A DNA stretch of 40,378 bases from an uncultured Clostridia bacterium (lineage in GTDB: Bacteria; Bacillota; Clostridia; Oscillospirales; SIG627): NCBI GenBank assembly GCA_947589595.1, contig CANQBV010000015.1:1-40378 (forward strand), in the 5' to 3' direction. The notes under the pieces are model-generated. The model made no database searches. It had not been told where the DNA came from and saw nothing but the letters and a program-made list of their open reading frames with translations. Made by a program: the position numbers and the translations under genes. Shown one piece after another: positions 1 through 8,071 of the stretch; position 1 is the stretch's first letter, and the number at the start of each line of letters is the position of its first letter.

Positions 1-68
1 GGGGCGCCGCCCCACACCCCGGTTCAGGGGGCTTTTTTAAAAGCCCCCTGAAAACCCGCAAAACTTTT
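1..68 (+). repeat. Modular palindromic repeat, copy E1
   Basis: A small stem (GGGGC, loop GCC, GCCCC) at 1-13 is followed by a C-rich linker, then a 14-bp-arm hairpin at 23-52 with loop TT, then a tail reading AACCCGCAAAACTTTT. The same 68 bases recur at 40122-40189 with only the two loop bases changed (TT to AA). The element is cut by the window start, so more may lie upstream. A mobile or terminator role is inference. Confidence 0.85.
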
Positions 69-159
69 TGAATGAAGGCTTTAGGTTAGAGAAGCTGCGG
101 GGATGCAAGGGGAAAGCGAAAAACCATTTTTCTCCGCTTTCCGAAAGCTTTCGGGAGGC

Positions 160-191
160 GTCGAAACCCCTTTCTCGAAAGGGGTTTCGAC
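160..191. repeat. Hairpin of the dispersed palindrome family, copy E2
   Basis: Two 15-base arms (first arm GTCGAAACCCCTTTC) pair perfectly around the loop TC, followed by the tail AACTTTTTCTGAAAA. The small G/C stem seen in full copies is absent or decayed here. It lies just upstream of the promoter at 237-264. The T-run after the hairpin could also let it act as a terminator. Confidence 0.7.
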
Positions 192-236
192 AACTTTTTC
201 TGAAAATCGCAAAAGAAACGAAACCGTACTTTTCGG

Positions 237-264
237 TTGCATTTCATTTTTTTTGTGGTATAAT
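237..264 (+). promoter_or_regulatory. Sigma-A-type promoter for the DUF362 gene
   Basis: TTGCAT (237-242), a 16-base spacer and TATAAT (259-264). Transcription would start near 271, giving a leader of about 150 nt before the GTG start at 423. Confidence 0.7.
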
Positions 265-359
265 AGGAATGTGGTTTTGTTCCGCAAAACTTGAAAGCTT
301 CGCTTTCCTGCGAGCTTTTCGATCGCCGCGGTCGTCGGCGGCCGCGCAAAAACGCCTTT

Positions 360-384
360 GCCGGCAAGCATTTTTGCTTGCGGC
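360..384 (+). other. Leader hairpin ahead of the DUF362 gene
   Basis: GCCGGCAAGCA pairs with TGCTTGCGGC across a T-rich loop, with one bulged base. It sits 27 bases before the ribosome binding site at 411-415. No T-run follows, so it is not an intrinsic terminator. It could affect translation or mRNA stability, but no known riboswitch class is recognised. Confidence 0.35.
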
Positions 385-422
385 AGAAAAAACAGAAAAG
401 AAAAATAAGAGGAGGATCTGCT

Positions 423-1289
423 GTGAGTGCAATCGTTTATTTTTCCAAAAATATCGCGCCGGAAACGGTGACGGCGCTTTTTGCCCGCGTGGGGAAGGCG
501 CTGCCGGGGCGCGTGGCGATTAAGGTGCATTCCGGAGAAAAGGGCAATCAAAATTTTTTGAAGCCGGATTTCTGGAAGGATATCATTACCCGCGTCGGGG
601 GCACGGTGGTGGAAACCAATACCGCTTACGGCGGACAGCGCAACAAAACCGAACTCCACGAAAAGCTTTTGCAGGAGCACGGCTGGACAGCGCTTTTCCC
701 GATGCAGATTTTGGATCATGACGGCCCCGATTGGGAGCTGCCGATCCCGAACGGCAAGGTGATCAAAAAGAATTTTGTGGGAAAGGGCACGGCGCAGTTC
801 GATTCGCTTTTGGTGCTCTCTCACTTCAAGGGGCACCCGATGGGCGGCTACGGCGGCGCGCTGAAGCAGCTTTCCATCGGCATGGCTTCCTCGTTCGGCA
901 AGCAATATATCCACGGCGCCGGCAACCCCGATCTTTTTTGGAACGCCGATCACGATTCGTTTCTGGAAGCCATGGCGGACGCCGCCGGCAGCATTGTGGA
1001 GCGCTTCCGGGGGAATATCGTGTACGTCAACGTGATGAAAAACATGAGCGTGGACTGCGACTGCTGCGCCGTTGCGGAGGATCCCTGCATGGCGGATATC
1101 GGCATTTTGGCGTCTGATGATCCGGTGGCGATCGACCAGGCCTGCCTGGATCTGGTGTATGCGTCGAACGACCCGGGCAAAGCGCACCTTTTGGAGCGGA
1201 TTGAGAGCCGGAACGGCGTGCACACCATTGAAGCCGCCGCCGCGCTCGGCTACGGCACCAGAAAATACGATCTTGTTTGTATCGATTAA
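423..1289 (+). CDS. DUF362 domain protein
   Basis: A 288-residue DUF362 protein. The family is widespread in anaerobes, often linked to iron-sulfur proteins, and has no firmly established reaction. The start is GTG at 423, chosen because GGAGG lies 7 bases upstream (411-415) and no in-frame ATG is close. The family core is visible: a SHFKGHPMGGYGGALKQL segment in the middle, then a cysteine-rich DCDCCAVAEDPCMADIG stretch and the ILASDDPVAIDQA motif. The clustered Cys residues could bind a metal or cluster (inference). No separate 2[4Fe-4S] ferredoxin domain is present, unlike many longer homologues. It is monocistronic, with a promoter at 237-264 and a terminator right after the stop. Confidence 0.85.
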   Translation: MSAIVYFSKNIAPETVTALFARVGKALPGRVAIKVHSGEKGNQNFLKPDFWKDIITRVGGTVVETNTAYGGQRNKTELHEKLLQEHGWTALFPMQILDHDGPDWELPIPNGKVIKKNFVGKGTAQFDSLLVLSHFKGHPMGGYGGALKQLSIGMASSFGKQYIHGAGNPDLFWNADHDSFLEAMADAAGSIVERFRGNIVYVNVMKNMSVDCDCCAVAEDPCMADIGILASDDPVAIDQACLDLVYASNDPGKAHLLERIESRNGVHTIEAAAALGYGTRKYDLVCID

Positions 1290-1290
1290 A

Positions 1291-1330
1291 AAAAGGGACT
1301 TGTTTGCAAAAAACAAGTCCCTTTTTCTTT
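1291..1330 (+). terminator. Intrinsic terminator of the DUF362 gene
   Basis: AAAGGGACTTGTTT pairs with AAACAAGTCCCTTT and is followed by TTCTTTTTC. It begins two bases after the stop codon. Confidence 0.9.
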
Positions 1331-1334
1331 TTCC

Positions 1335-1398
1335 GAAGGTTTTGCGGGGTGTGAGGGAACTTTTTGAAAGCTTCCCTCTCCGGGCTGCAGGGCGGCCT
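1335..1398. repeat. Degenerate palindrome-family element, copy E9
   Basis: Reads in reverse orientation: AAGGTTTTGCGGGGTGTG (the complement of the tail and linker), then GAGGGAA...TTCCCTC (outer arms at 1353-1378, inner part mismatched), then a G/C-rich remnant. Much weaker than the other copies. Confidence 0.4.
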
Positions 1399-1401
1399 TA
1401 G

Positions 1402-1440
1402 AGAAAAACGGGAAAGCAGAGCGAATTTCGCTCTGCTTTC
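1402..1440 (-). terminator. Intrinsic terminator of spo0A
   Basis: GAAAGCAGAGCG pairs with CGCTCTGCTTTC (1412-1440). On the minus strand it is followed by CCGTTTTTC. A T-run on the plus side (1441-1448) makes it probably bidirectional. Confidence 0.85.
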
Positions 1441-1457
1441 TTTTTTTTGGCGCGCGC

Positions 1458-2216
1458 TCAGCCTGCTAAATTACGCATTTTCAAACGCAGATTATCTGCG
1501 ATCATGGCAATAAATTCGGAATTGGTGGGTTTGCCCTTGGTATTTTGTACGGTGTAGCCGAAAAAGGAATTGAGCATATCCACATCGCCCCGATCCCACG
1601 CCACCTCAATGGCGTGACGAATGGCTCTTTCCACGCGGGAGGACGTAGTGGAAAATTCCTTGGCGACCGAAGGGTAAAGCGTTTTGGTGACTTCGTTGAT
1701 AATGCGGTTGTCCTTCACCACCATCATGATCGCGCAGCGCAAATACTGGTACCCCTTGATATGCGCCGGAATCCCGACCTGATGAATAATGCGTGTGACC
1801 TGCGCTTCCAGATCGAAATCATCCGCCGGGGATTTGGCGCCGAGCGTGGCCTGGCGGATCTTTTCCGCCAGCACCTCGTAATCAAACGGCTTGATCACGC
1901 AGCTGGAAATGCCGCTCTGAAACGCGTCCTCCAAAATGCTTTTGTTATTGATCCCCGTGACCAGAATGAATTTCGGCGCGCCCGCCTTAAGGCTGCGCTT
2001 GACTTCCCGGATCAGCGAAGCCAGGTCATACCCCGGAAACCAAAGATCCAAAAGAACAACGTCCGGCAGGAGATGCTTGATCGAAACCAGCGCCTCCTGA
2101 CCGTCTCCTGTATCCCCGACAACGTCAAATCCTAAATTTTGTAAGCTCTCTCGACAAACAAAGCGAAAATCCGTGCTGGAATCAATGATATAAATTTTTT
2201 GGGTGGCTTCTTTCAT
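1458..2216 (-). CDS. spo0A: Spo0A, sporulation master response regulator
   Basis: A 252-residue response regulator that, when phosphorylated, switches on sporulation genes. The C-terminal DNA-binding domain carries the near-invariant [18 protein letters not shown] helix-turn-helix and ends with [17 protein letters not shown]. The receiver domain (about 1-120) keeps the phospho-acceptor D57 (VLLD), T87 and K109 (IKPFD). The acidic pair that holds Mg2+, normally D-D, reads D12-S13, and the usual MPxxDG after the aspartate reads FPGYDL. The start is the ATG at 2216-2214, behind AGGAG; the open frame runs further upstream, but that extension is AT-rich and lacks homology. It lies downstream of spoIVB in the same direction, the order conserved across Firmicutes. 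It has its own promoter (2255-2283) and terminator. Confidence 0.97.
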   Translation of the reverse strand: MKEATQKIYIIDSSTDFRFVCRESLQNLGFDVVGDTGDGQEALVSIKHLLPDVVLLDLWFPGYDLASLIREVKRSLKAGAPKFILVTGINNKSILEDAFQSGISSCVIKPFDYEVLAEKIRQATLGAKSPADDFDLEAQVTRIIHQVGIPAHIKGYQYLRCAIMMVVKDNRIINEVTKTLYPSVAKEFSTTSSRVERAIRHAIEVAWDRGDVDMLNSFFGYTVQNTKGKPTNSEFIAMIADNLRLKMRNLAG

Positions 2217-2254
2217 AGTATTTCTCCTTGGTTTTTCGTTTTTTCTTTGAATGA

Positions 2255-2283
2255 ATTTTACCAAAAATTGGTAAAAATTGCAA
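2255..2283 (-). promoter_or_regulatory. Sigma-A-type promoter of spo0A
   Basis: On the minus strand TTGCAA (2283-2278), a 17-base spacer and TAAAAT (2260-2255). I saw no convincing sigma-H promoter or 0A box (TGTCGAA) next to it. The rest of the 2217-2520 gap holds only the spoIVB terminator and AT-rich sequence. Confidence 0.75.
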
Positions 2284-2471
2284 GAGGTTTTGAAGAAAAA
2301 AATCTGTTTTTTTCTCATTTCGGCAACATGGACAAAAAGAAAGAATTTCTTCGTGTTTTTTTACTGAAAACGGAAATCGATTGCGGTCGAAATTTCGAAA
2401 ACGGCGGTATTTTGCGCGGCGGGGCGGCCTTTGTTTTTTTATGGAAAAAGCGTTTTCTTTCTCGATCCGAC

Positions 2472-2510
2472 AAAAAACCGGCCGAAAGATGCTTCTTTCG
2501 GTCGGTTTTT
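2472..2510 (-). terminator. Intrinsic terminator of spoIVB
   Basis: AAACCGACCGAAAGA pairs with TCTTTCGGCCGGTTT (one G-T pair) and on the minus strand runs into TTTTTTG. It separates spoIVB from spo0A, so the two are distinct transcription units. Confidence 0.85.
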
Positions 2511-2520
2511 ATCCGTTTTT

Positions 2521-3705
2521 TCATTGCGAGAGCATATTTTCAATAAAAATGCCGTAGCCGCGGGTGGGATCCTGCACCAGAACGTGTGTGACTGCGCCCA
2601 CGATCTTGCCGTTCTGCAAAATCGGAGAGCCGCTCATGCCCTGCACGATCCCGCCGGTTTTTTCCAAAAGGGCGGGATCCGTTACGTGCAGGATCATATT
2701 TTTCGTTTTGCTTTCCTTGTCGATGATCTCCTGGATCTCGATTTCATATTCCTGTTTTCCGGTGGCGTCCAGTGTACAGAGTATGCTTGCTTTGCCGGTC
2801 TGCACTTCGTTTTTCAGTGCGATCGGCAGGGCGGCGGAGTCGTGAGCGAAATTCTTGGAGAGCGTGCCGTAAACGCCGGTTTTCCTGTTTTTTAAAAGCG
2901 CCCCCACGTGGTCTTTTCCCAGGCTTCCGCAAATCTCTCCGGGAATTCCGCTTTTTCCTTTTACAACCCCCTCCGGAATGGCGGGAGCAACCTCGCCGCT
3001 TCCCAGAGGAAATAAAACGCCGCTTTCCGTATCGCAGATGCCGTGACCCAAGCCGGCAAAGGAGGAATCGACGGGATCGATAAAGGTGATGGTTCCGATC
3101 CCGCTGGCTCCTTCGCGCACCCAAAGACCGGCTTTATAGCTTTGATCCGTGCTTTTGGCGGGCGAAAGAAACGTTTTCTTTACACTGCCTTCGCGCTCGT
3201 ACTCAATTTCCAGGCTTTTGCCGGCCGATTTGGTAAACAGCTTTAAAAGATCTGCCGTGCTTTTCAGCTCGACGCCGTCGGCACGCAAAAGCAGATCGCC
3301 CGCTTCCAGCCCCGCGTCCGCACCCGGACACCGCGCGCCGGTTTCCGTTTCCACTTTGCCGATTGCGGAAACGAAAAGTCCTTTGGTTTCCATGCGGATC
3401 CCGAAAAGCTCCCCGCCGGGGATGAGGCTGGTTTTATCGTAATACGATACCGCGACCTCTTTGATCGGGAACAGGCCGAACAGGGCGACCTTGCCGCGCT
3501 CCGTGCGAAAGGAAGCGCCTCCGGAAAACGTCTCTACCGCTTCTTCCTTTTGATAGGAAAAAAGAAGCGAGGCCGGGATTTCGTCTCCCGTGCGGCAGGA
3601 AATGTGGTTCGGATAGCAAAAATCGCAGACCGCAAACAACTGCAAAAATAAAATACTCAGGCAAAAAAGAAGAGAAAAGCTTCCTCTTAATATTTTTCTT
3701 GCCAT
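2521..3705 (-). CDS. spoIVB: SpoIVB, forespore signalling serine peptidase
   Basis: A 394-residue peptidase secreted from the forespore that triggers pro-sigma-K processing in the mother cell (known for the family). Order: an N-terminal hydrophobic anchor (about 8-27), a PDZ domain (about 110-180, with ADAGLEAGDLLLRADGVEL), then the S55 peptidase domain. The triad aligned with the Bacillus enzyme is H221 (LGHGICD), D343 (HVTDP) and S358 (QGMSGSPI). The C-terminus VTHVLVQDPTRGYGIFIENML is family-typical. The ATG at 3705 has a GGAG ribosome site; the longer open frame to 3942 encodes unrelated sequence. About 70 bases upstream, GGTTA-17-CAAATTA loosely resembles a sigma-G promoter, but this is weak. 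Confidence 0.95.
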   Translation of the reverse strand: MARKILRGSFSLLFCLSILFLQLFAVCDFCYPNHISCRTGDEIPASLLFSYQKEEAVETFSGGASFRTERGKVALFGLFPIKEVAVSYYDKTSLIPGGELFGIRMETKGLFVSAIGKVETETGARCPGADAGLEAGDLLLRADGVELKSTADLLKLFTKSAGKSLEIEYEREGSVKKTFLSPAKSTDQSYKAGLWVREGASGIGTITFIDPVDSSFAGLGHGICDTESGVLFPLGSGEVAPAIPEGVVKGKSGIPGEICGSLGKDHVGALLKNRKTGVYGTLSKNFAHDSAALPIALKNEVQTGKASILCTLDATGKQEYEIEIQEIIDKESKTKNMILHVTDPALLEKTGGIVQGMSGSPILQNGKIVGAVTHVLVQDPTRGYGIFIENMLSQ

Positions 3706-3831
3706 ACTTTGCTCCGAAGTGGATTTTGTCTTTTCAGACAACAATAATTTGTGCCGAATTTTAAAATTTAACCGTAAAATAAATTGGAGAAAATAAAAAG
3801 GATTGTTAAGGGAAAAAATAAATGGGATTTC

Positions 3832-3860
3832 TTGAAATCCGCAGCTTTTTGTGCTACAAT
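3832..3860 (+). promoter_or_regulatory. Sigma-A-type promoter of the HtrA gene
   Basis: TTGAAA (3832-3837), a 17-base spacer and TACAAT (3855-3860). The leader to the ATG at 4011 would be about 145 nt. The remainder of 3706-4010 is AT-rich with no other gene signal. Confidence 0.85.
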
Positions 3861-4010
3861 AGGAGTGGAAAGAGAAGGAAGAAACGGAAAATTTTGACCG
3901 AACGCTCCGGAATTTGTCAGTAAGCTTTCGTCCTTTTTTCACATAGCATTCAATTTTCTTTTTTAAAATACAATCAGTTCCAGAACTTCATTCAGAAAGG
4001 AAGCATCGAT

Positions 4011-5348
4011 ATGTTGGAAGATCAAAATCAAAATCCTTCTCCGGAAAACAACAACGAAAACCCGGGTGCGGGCACGCCCTCCGGCGCGCCGAATCCGGAA
4101 GGGCAAACGCCGCCGTCCTACGGTCAGCAGCCGTATTGGCAGGGGACTCCAAACCCGTATCCGCCCTACCAGCAGTTTCCGGCTCCCGGCAAACCGCCGA
4201 AAAAATCGAAAACCTGGCTGATTGTTCTGATCATCAGTTTGGTGTATTTGGCGCTGCTCGGCGTCCTTATCGCAGGGGTGTGGGGCGGTTCTGTCGCGGG
4301 CCCGACCGGAAATAACGGGGCGGAAACGCAGGATCAGACCGAAGCTAAGAACCCCAACGAGCCGATCAACGGCACCGAAGACGCCAACGGCAAGATGAAT
4401 ATCAAAGCGCCCGACTACACGGGAGAAACGCTTTCCGCCGCCGAGATCTATGAGCAAAACGTGTCCAGCGTGGTCTTTGTCGAATCCACCGGCACCAATT
4501 CCAAGTCGCTCGGCTCCGGCTTTGTGATCGATTCGAAAAATGGCTATATTCTTACCAATTACCACGTGGTGGAAAACGGTGAAAGCTTTGCCGTGACCTT
4601 CGACAGCGGCGATATCTATAAGGCGGAGCTGATCGGCGGGGACGAAGTAAACGACATCGCCGTTCTGCGGGTGCAGGCGCCGAATCTGCGCAACGTCACG
4701 ATCGGCGATTCCGATAAGCTGCAGATCGGCTATGACATCGCCGTGATCGGCAATCCGCTCGGGGAATTGACCAACACCCTCACCAAAGGGGTCGTTTCCG
4801 GGCTGGATCGCGCGATCAACACCGGCGAATACACCATTGACACCTTCCAAATCGACGCAGCCGTCAATTCCGGGAACTCCGGCGGCCCCGCGTTTGACGC
4901 CACCGGCGCGGTGGTGGGCGTGGTTTCCGCCAAGTATGCGGCGACCGGCGTGGAAGGGCTCGGTTTCTGCATTCCGATCAACGACGCCATGCGTATTGCC
5001 AACGACCTGGTGAATTACGGCTATGTAAAAGGCCGCGCCAATTTCGGTATTACGGTCTCGACTTCGCCGGGCTATATCATCACCTATGACCAATTCGGCC
5101 GCCGCGTTGTTCAGGAAACCGCGGAAGGCGCCTATATTGAGGAAGTCGCTGCCGATTCGGCCGCGGCCAAGGCCGGTCTGAAGGTCGGCGATATTGTGAC
5201 CAAGCTGGACGGTACCCGCATTACTTCTTCGAGCGAACTGATTAACGCCAAAAACCGCTATAAAGCCGGCGATGAAGTGGTGCTGGAGGTTTATCGGAAC
5301 GGCGAAACCGTAAAACTGACTCTCGTCTTTGATGAGTATAACCCGTAA
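4011..5348 (+). CDS. HtrA/DegP-family serine protease, membrane-anchored
   Basis: A 445-residue S1C protease that degrades or refolds damaged proteins outside the membrane. Residues 1-66 are a Pro/Asn/Gly-rich cytoplasmic tail; one membrane helix spans about 68-91. The trypsin-like domain (about 120-330) has the full triad H185 (TNYHVVENG), D215 (NDIAVLRV) and S290 (NSGNSGGPAF). A single PDZ domain follows (about 340-440; KAGLKVGDIVTKLDG). The architecture matches Gram-positive HtrA/YyxA types. AGAAAGGAAG lies 8 bases before the ATG. Monocistronic, with a strong promoter and terminator. Confidence 0.95.
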   Translation: MLEDQNQNPSPENNNENPGAGTPSGAPNPEGQTPPSYGQQPYWQGTPNPYPPYQQFPAPGKPPKKSKTWLIVLIISLVYLALLGVLIAGVWGGSVAGPTGNNGAETQDQTEAKNPNEPINGTEDANGKMNIKAPDYTGETLSAAEIYEQNVSSVVFVESTGTNSKSLGSGFVIDSKNGYILTNYHVVENGESFAVTFDSGDIYKAELIGGDEVNDIAVLRVQAPNLRNVTIGDSDKLQIGYDIAVIGNPLGELTNTLTKGVVSGLDRAINTGEYTIDTFQIDAAVNSGNSGGPAFDATGAVVGVVSAKYAATGVEGLGFCIPINDAMRIANDLVNYGYVKGRANFGITVSTSPGYIITYDQFGRRVVQETAEGAYIEEVAADSAAAKAGLKVGDIVTKLDGTRITSSSELINAKNRYKAGDEVVLEVYRNGETVKLTLVFDEYNP

Positions 5349-5378
5349 AGCAAACCAAAATTCGCGCTTATTTTTTGA

Positions 5379-5412
5379 AAAAGAACGAGGCTTAGCCTCG
5401 TTCTTTTTTTGT
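5379..5412 (+). terminator. Intrinsic terminator of the HtrA gene
   Basis: AAGAACGAGGCT pairs with AGCCTCGTTCTT, followed by TTTTTTG. Confidence 0.9.
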
Positions 5413-5426
5413 ATCTTTGATTTTAA

Positions 5427-5492
5427 CGAAAAAGGTTGCGATATTTTGACGAAAAGGTTGCGATATTTTGATGAAAAAAGGTGCGATATTTA
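5427..5492 (+). repeat. Three tandem 21-23 bp repeats, candidate operators
   Basis: Copies at 5427-5449, 5450-5471 and 5472-5492 share the core AAAGGTTGCGATATTTTGA; the third has lost one T. They end three bases before the -35 box of the GH3 promoter, in phase with roughly two helical turns, as expected for activator or repressor sites (inference). No similar sequence was noticed elsewhere in the window. Confidence 0.8.
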
Positions 5493-5494
5493 GC

Positions 5495-5523
5495 TTGATT
5501 TATTCCCCGAAATGGTTTAAAAT
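5495..5523 (+). promoter_or_regulatory. Sigma-A-type promoter of the GH3 gene
   Basis: TTGATT (5495-5500), a 17-base spacer and TAAAAT (5518-5523), directly after the tandem repeats. Confidence 0.8.
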
Positions 5524-5559
5524 ACAGAGAGAAAAATTCAAGCGGAAAGGGAAGAAAGA

Positions 5560-7929
5560 ATGATGTTAGATCGTTTCGGGCGATATATTTACCAGCCGGT
5601 AGCGCCGCTGGGCAGAGGAGGAAAAAAGATCTCCGCCTCGCATGAACACCAAATGCTGGCAAAGCTGGTCGCCACGGAGGGAACCGTGCTTTTGAAAAAC
5701 GACGGCACCCTGCCGCTGAAAGGCTGTCCGAAGCTCGTTCTCTTTGGACGCGGCGCCGGCGATTTTCAGCTCGGCGGCGGCGGCAGCGGCGTGGTGCACT
5801 GCAAGGAATCCGTTCCCCTGACGGACGCGCTTTTGAAAGCGGAGCAAAAGGGCGAGGTTTCGTTGTTCCGCCCGCTGGTAGATTTTTACCGCGAAAAGAA
5901 AGAGGCGGAATATAAAGAAGTGCGGGCAAAATATCCGGAGGCGACCTCGTTTGCCAAATGGCAGCGCACCGTGATGCACCCCGACTATCAAATCCCCGAA
6001 GCGCTTTATCAAAAGGCCAAAGCCTTCGGCGGCATCGCCGTATATATTCTGACCCGCTATTCCGGCGAAGCGTACGACCGCATCGGCGGCGAGGGCGGCT
6101 TTGCGCTGTTTGAACAGGAAAAAGAAATGATCGACCGCCTGGGACGCGATTTTGAAAAGGTGGTCGTCGTGCTGAATATCTGCGGGATGATGGAAACCGG
6201 CTTCTTCGCCGAAAAAAAAGAAGTTTCCGCCGTGCTGCTGCCGCAATTCGGCGGTGTGAGAGCCGGCGAAAGCCTGGCGGAAATTCTGCTGGGCAAAGCC
6301 TATCCCTCCGGCAGACTGCAGGATACCTTTGCCGATAAAATTGAAGATTACCCGACCACCGCCTCCTTTTTGGCCTCCCCGGACGTGGTGCCCTATACCG
6401 AGGATATTTTTGTGGGTTACCGGTATTTTGAAACCTTCTGCCCCGAAAAAGTGGTGTATCCGTTTGGATTCGGTTTGAACTACACCGAATTTTCCCGCAA
6501 ACTGCTTTCCGCAAAGCAAGAGAAAAACAGCATCAAAATGAAGGTCGAAGTAAAAAATATCGGCGCTTTCCGCGGGAAAGAAGTCGTGCAGTGCTACCTT
6601 TCTGCTCCGCAGGGGAAGCTCGGCAAGCCGAAAATGCAGCTCTGCGCTTTCCGCAAAACGCGCGAGCTGGCGCCCGGCGAAGGCTGCGTGCTCTCCCTTT
6701 CCTTCGATCTGCGCAGCTTTGCTTCCTTCGACGATTTGGGCAAAATCGAAAAAAGCGCCTTTGTATTGGAAAAAGGCGAATATCAGGTTTTCTGGGGCGT
6801 GAATGTGCGTGAAAACGAAAAAGCGCTGGCGTTTTCCCTGAAGGAAGATCGGGTTGTCCGCCGCTGCCATTCCTACATGGCGCCGGACGGCTTGGAAAAA
6901 CGGCTGCTGGCCAACGGAAAATATGAAACGCTTCCCAAACGCGCGCCGCAGGCGCACAAGCCAAAGGCGATCCGCCTGCGGGAAAAAGCGCCGGAGCAGG
7001 CGCTTGCTTTGGAGGACGCGCTGGAGCAAAACCGGCTGGACGCTTTCCTTTCGCAGTTGAGTGTTGATGAAATCGCCCAGTTCCTATACGGGCATCCGAG
7101 CATCAACGCTTCCTACACCGGTTCGATCGGCCTGTTCCCCGTGCGCGACGAAAAGAAAAAAGTGCCCTATATCCCCACGGCGGACGGCCCTGCCGGCGTT
7201 CGCATTCCCTTGGGCAGAGGCGATTTGGAAACGACCTATTTTCCCTGCGCCGCGACGATCGCGCAAAGCTGGAATCTGAACCTTTGCCGGCGCATTGGGA
7301 AAGCCGTCGCGCTGGAAGCAAAAGAAAACAACGTCGGCATTTGGCTGGCCCCGGCGCTGAATATTCACCGTTCTCCGCTTTGCGGCCGCAATTTTGAATA
7401 TTATTCCGAAGATCCGCTGGTCTCCGGCGAATTCGCCGCCGCCTGCGTGAAGGGCGTGCAGGGCGAAAGAATTGTGGCCACGATCAAGCATTTCTGCTGC
7501 AACAACAAAGAAACCAACCGCAAGGAATCCGATTCGCAGGTGTCCGAGCGCGCGCTGCGGGAAATCTATTTGCGCGGGTTTGAGATCTGCGTGAAAAAGG
7601 CGCATCCGAAAGCGCTGATGACTTCCTACAACAAAGTCAACGGCGTCCGTTCCAGCGCCAATTTTGAGGCCATTCAGGGCATTTTGCGCGGCGAATGGGG
7701 CTTTGACGGCGTGGCGATGACCGACTGGGAAGTGTATTCCTCCTTAACGGAAGAGATCCTTGCCGGTTCAGACGTGAAAATGCCGGTCATGGTACGCATG
7801 CTTGGCGATAACGGCCCGCGCGAAGCCGGGTACGACGCCGCCGAGGAGATCCGCAGCGGCCGCCTGCCGAAGGCCGTGGCGCTGATGAGCGTGAAGCGGA
7901 TTTTGAAAATGATGGGACTTTTGGAATAA
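5560..7929 (+). CDS. Glycoside hydrolase family 3 beta-glycosidase, swapped domain order
   Basis: A 789-residue GH3 enzyme, probably a cytoplasmic beta-glucosidase or related glycosidase (no signal peptide). The usual order is reversed: the alpha/beta domain comes first (about 30-310; EGTVLLKNDGTLPL near its start), then a fibronectin-III-like part (about 320-430; GKEVVQCYLSAP), then the TIM-barrel domain (about 500-789). The nucleophile is D722 (GVAMTDWEVY). The probable acid/base is E170 (RYSGEAYDR), now N-terminal to it. The barrel also shows TADGPAGVR, KHFCCNNKE and SYNKVNG. The same permutation is known in ruminal Clostridia enzymes. Two ATGs are adjacent at 5560 and 5563, behind GGAAAGGGAAG. 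Substrate cannot be read from sequence. Confidence 0.93.
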   Translation: MMLDRFGRYIYQPVAPLGRGGKKISASHEHQMLAKLVATEGTVLLKNDGTLPLKGCPKLVLFGRGAGDFQLGGGGSGVVHCKESVPLTDALLKAEQKGEVSLFRPLVDFYREKKEAEYKEVRAKYPEATSFAKWQRTVMHPDYQIPEALYQKAKAFGGIAVYILTRYSGEAYDRIGGEGGFALFEQEKEMIDRLGRDFEKVVVVLNICGMMETGFFAEKKEVSAVLLPQFGGVRAGESLAEILLGKAYPSGRLQDTFADKIEDYPTTASFLASPDVVPYTEDIFVGYRYFETFCPEKVVYPFGFGLNYTEFSRKLLSAKQEKNSIKMKVEVKNIGAFRGKEVVQCYLSAPQGKLGKPKMQLCAFRKTRELAPGEGCVLSLSFDLRSFASFDDLGKIEKSAFVLEKGEYQVFWGVNVRENEKALAFSLKEDRVVRRCHSYMAPDGLEKRLLANGKYETLPKRAPQAHKPKAIRLREKAPEQALALEDALEQNRLDAFLSQLSVDEIAQFLYGHPSINASYTGSIGLFPVRDEKKKVPYIPTADGPAGVRIPLGRGDLETTYFPCAATIAQSWNLNLCRRIGKAVALEAKENNVGIWLAPALNIHRSPLCGRNFEYYSEDPLVSGEFAAACVKGVQGERIVATIKHFCCNNKETNRKESDSQVSERALREIYLRGFEICVKKAHPKALMTSYNKVNGVRSSANFEAIQGILRGEWGFDGVAMTDWEVYSSLTEEILAGSDVKMPVMVRMLGDNGPREAGYDAAEEIRSGRLPKAVALMSVKRILKMMGLLE

Positions 7930-7964
7930 AGCCGAATTTGAAAAACACATTTGAGATCAAAAAA

Positions 7965-7998
7965 AGAAAAAGTCGGAATTTTTCCGGCTTTTTCTTAT
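7965..7998 (+). terminator. Intrinsic terminator of the GH3 gene
   Basis: AGAAAAAGTCGG pairs with CCGGCTTTTTCT (one G-T pair). The downstream T-run is partly in the stem. Confidence 0.75.
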
Positions 7999-8006
7999 AA
8001 AAATTC

Positions 8007-8035
8007 TTGTATTCCGTCGAATAATTTGGTAGAAT
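8007..8035 (+). promoter_or_regulatory. Sigma-A-type promoter
   Basis: TTGTAT (8007-8012), a 17-base spacer and TAGAAT (8030-8035), upstream of the phosphodiester glycosidase gene. Confidence 0.75.
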
Positions 8036-8071
8036 AAAAGTACCTTTAAAAATCGGAAAGGAGACCCTCTG

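Noticed and set aside
3706..3942. N-terminal extension of SpoIVB
   Set aside because: The frame is open, but the extension has no homology-like features. The ATG at 3705 has a ribosome site and starts right before the signal anchor.
5427..5492. CRISPR-like array ahead of the GH3 gene
   Set aside because: Repeats abut directly without unique spacers; placement at a promoter fits operators instead.
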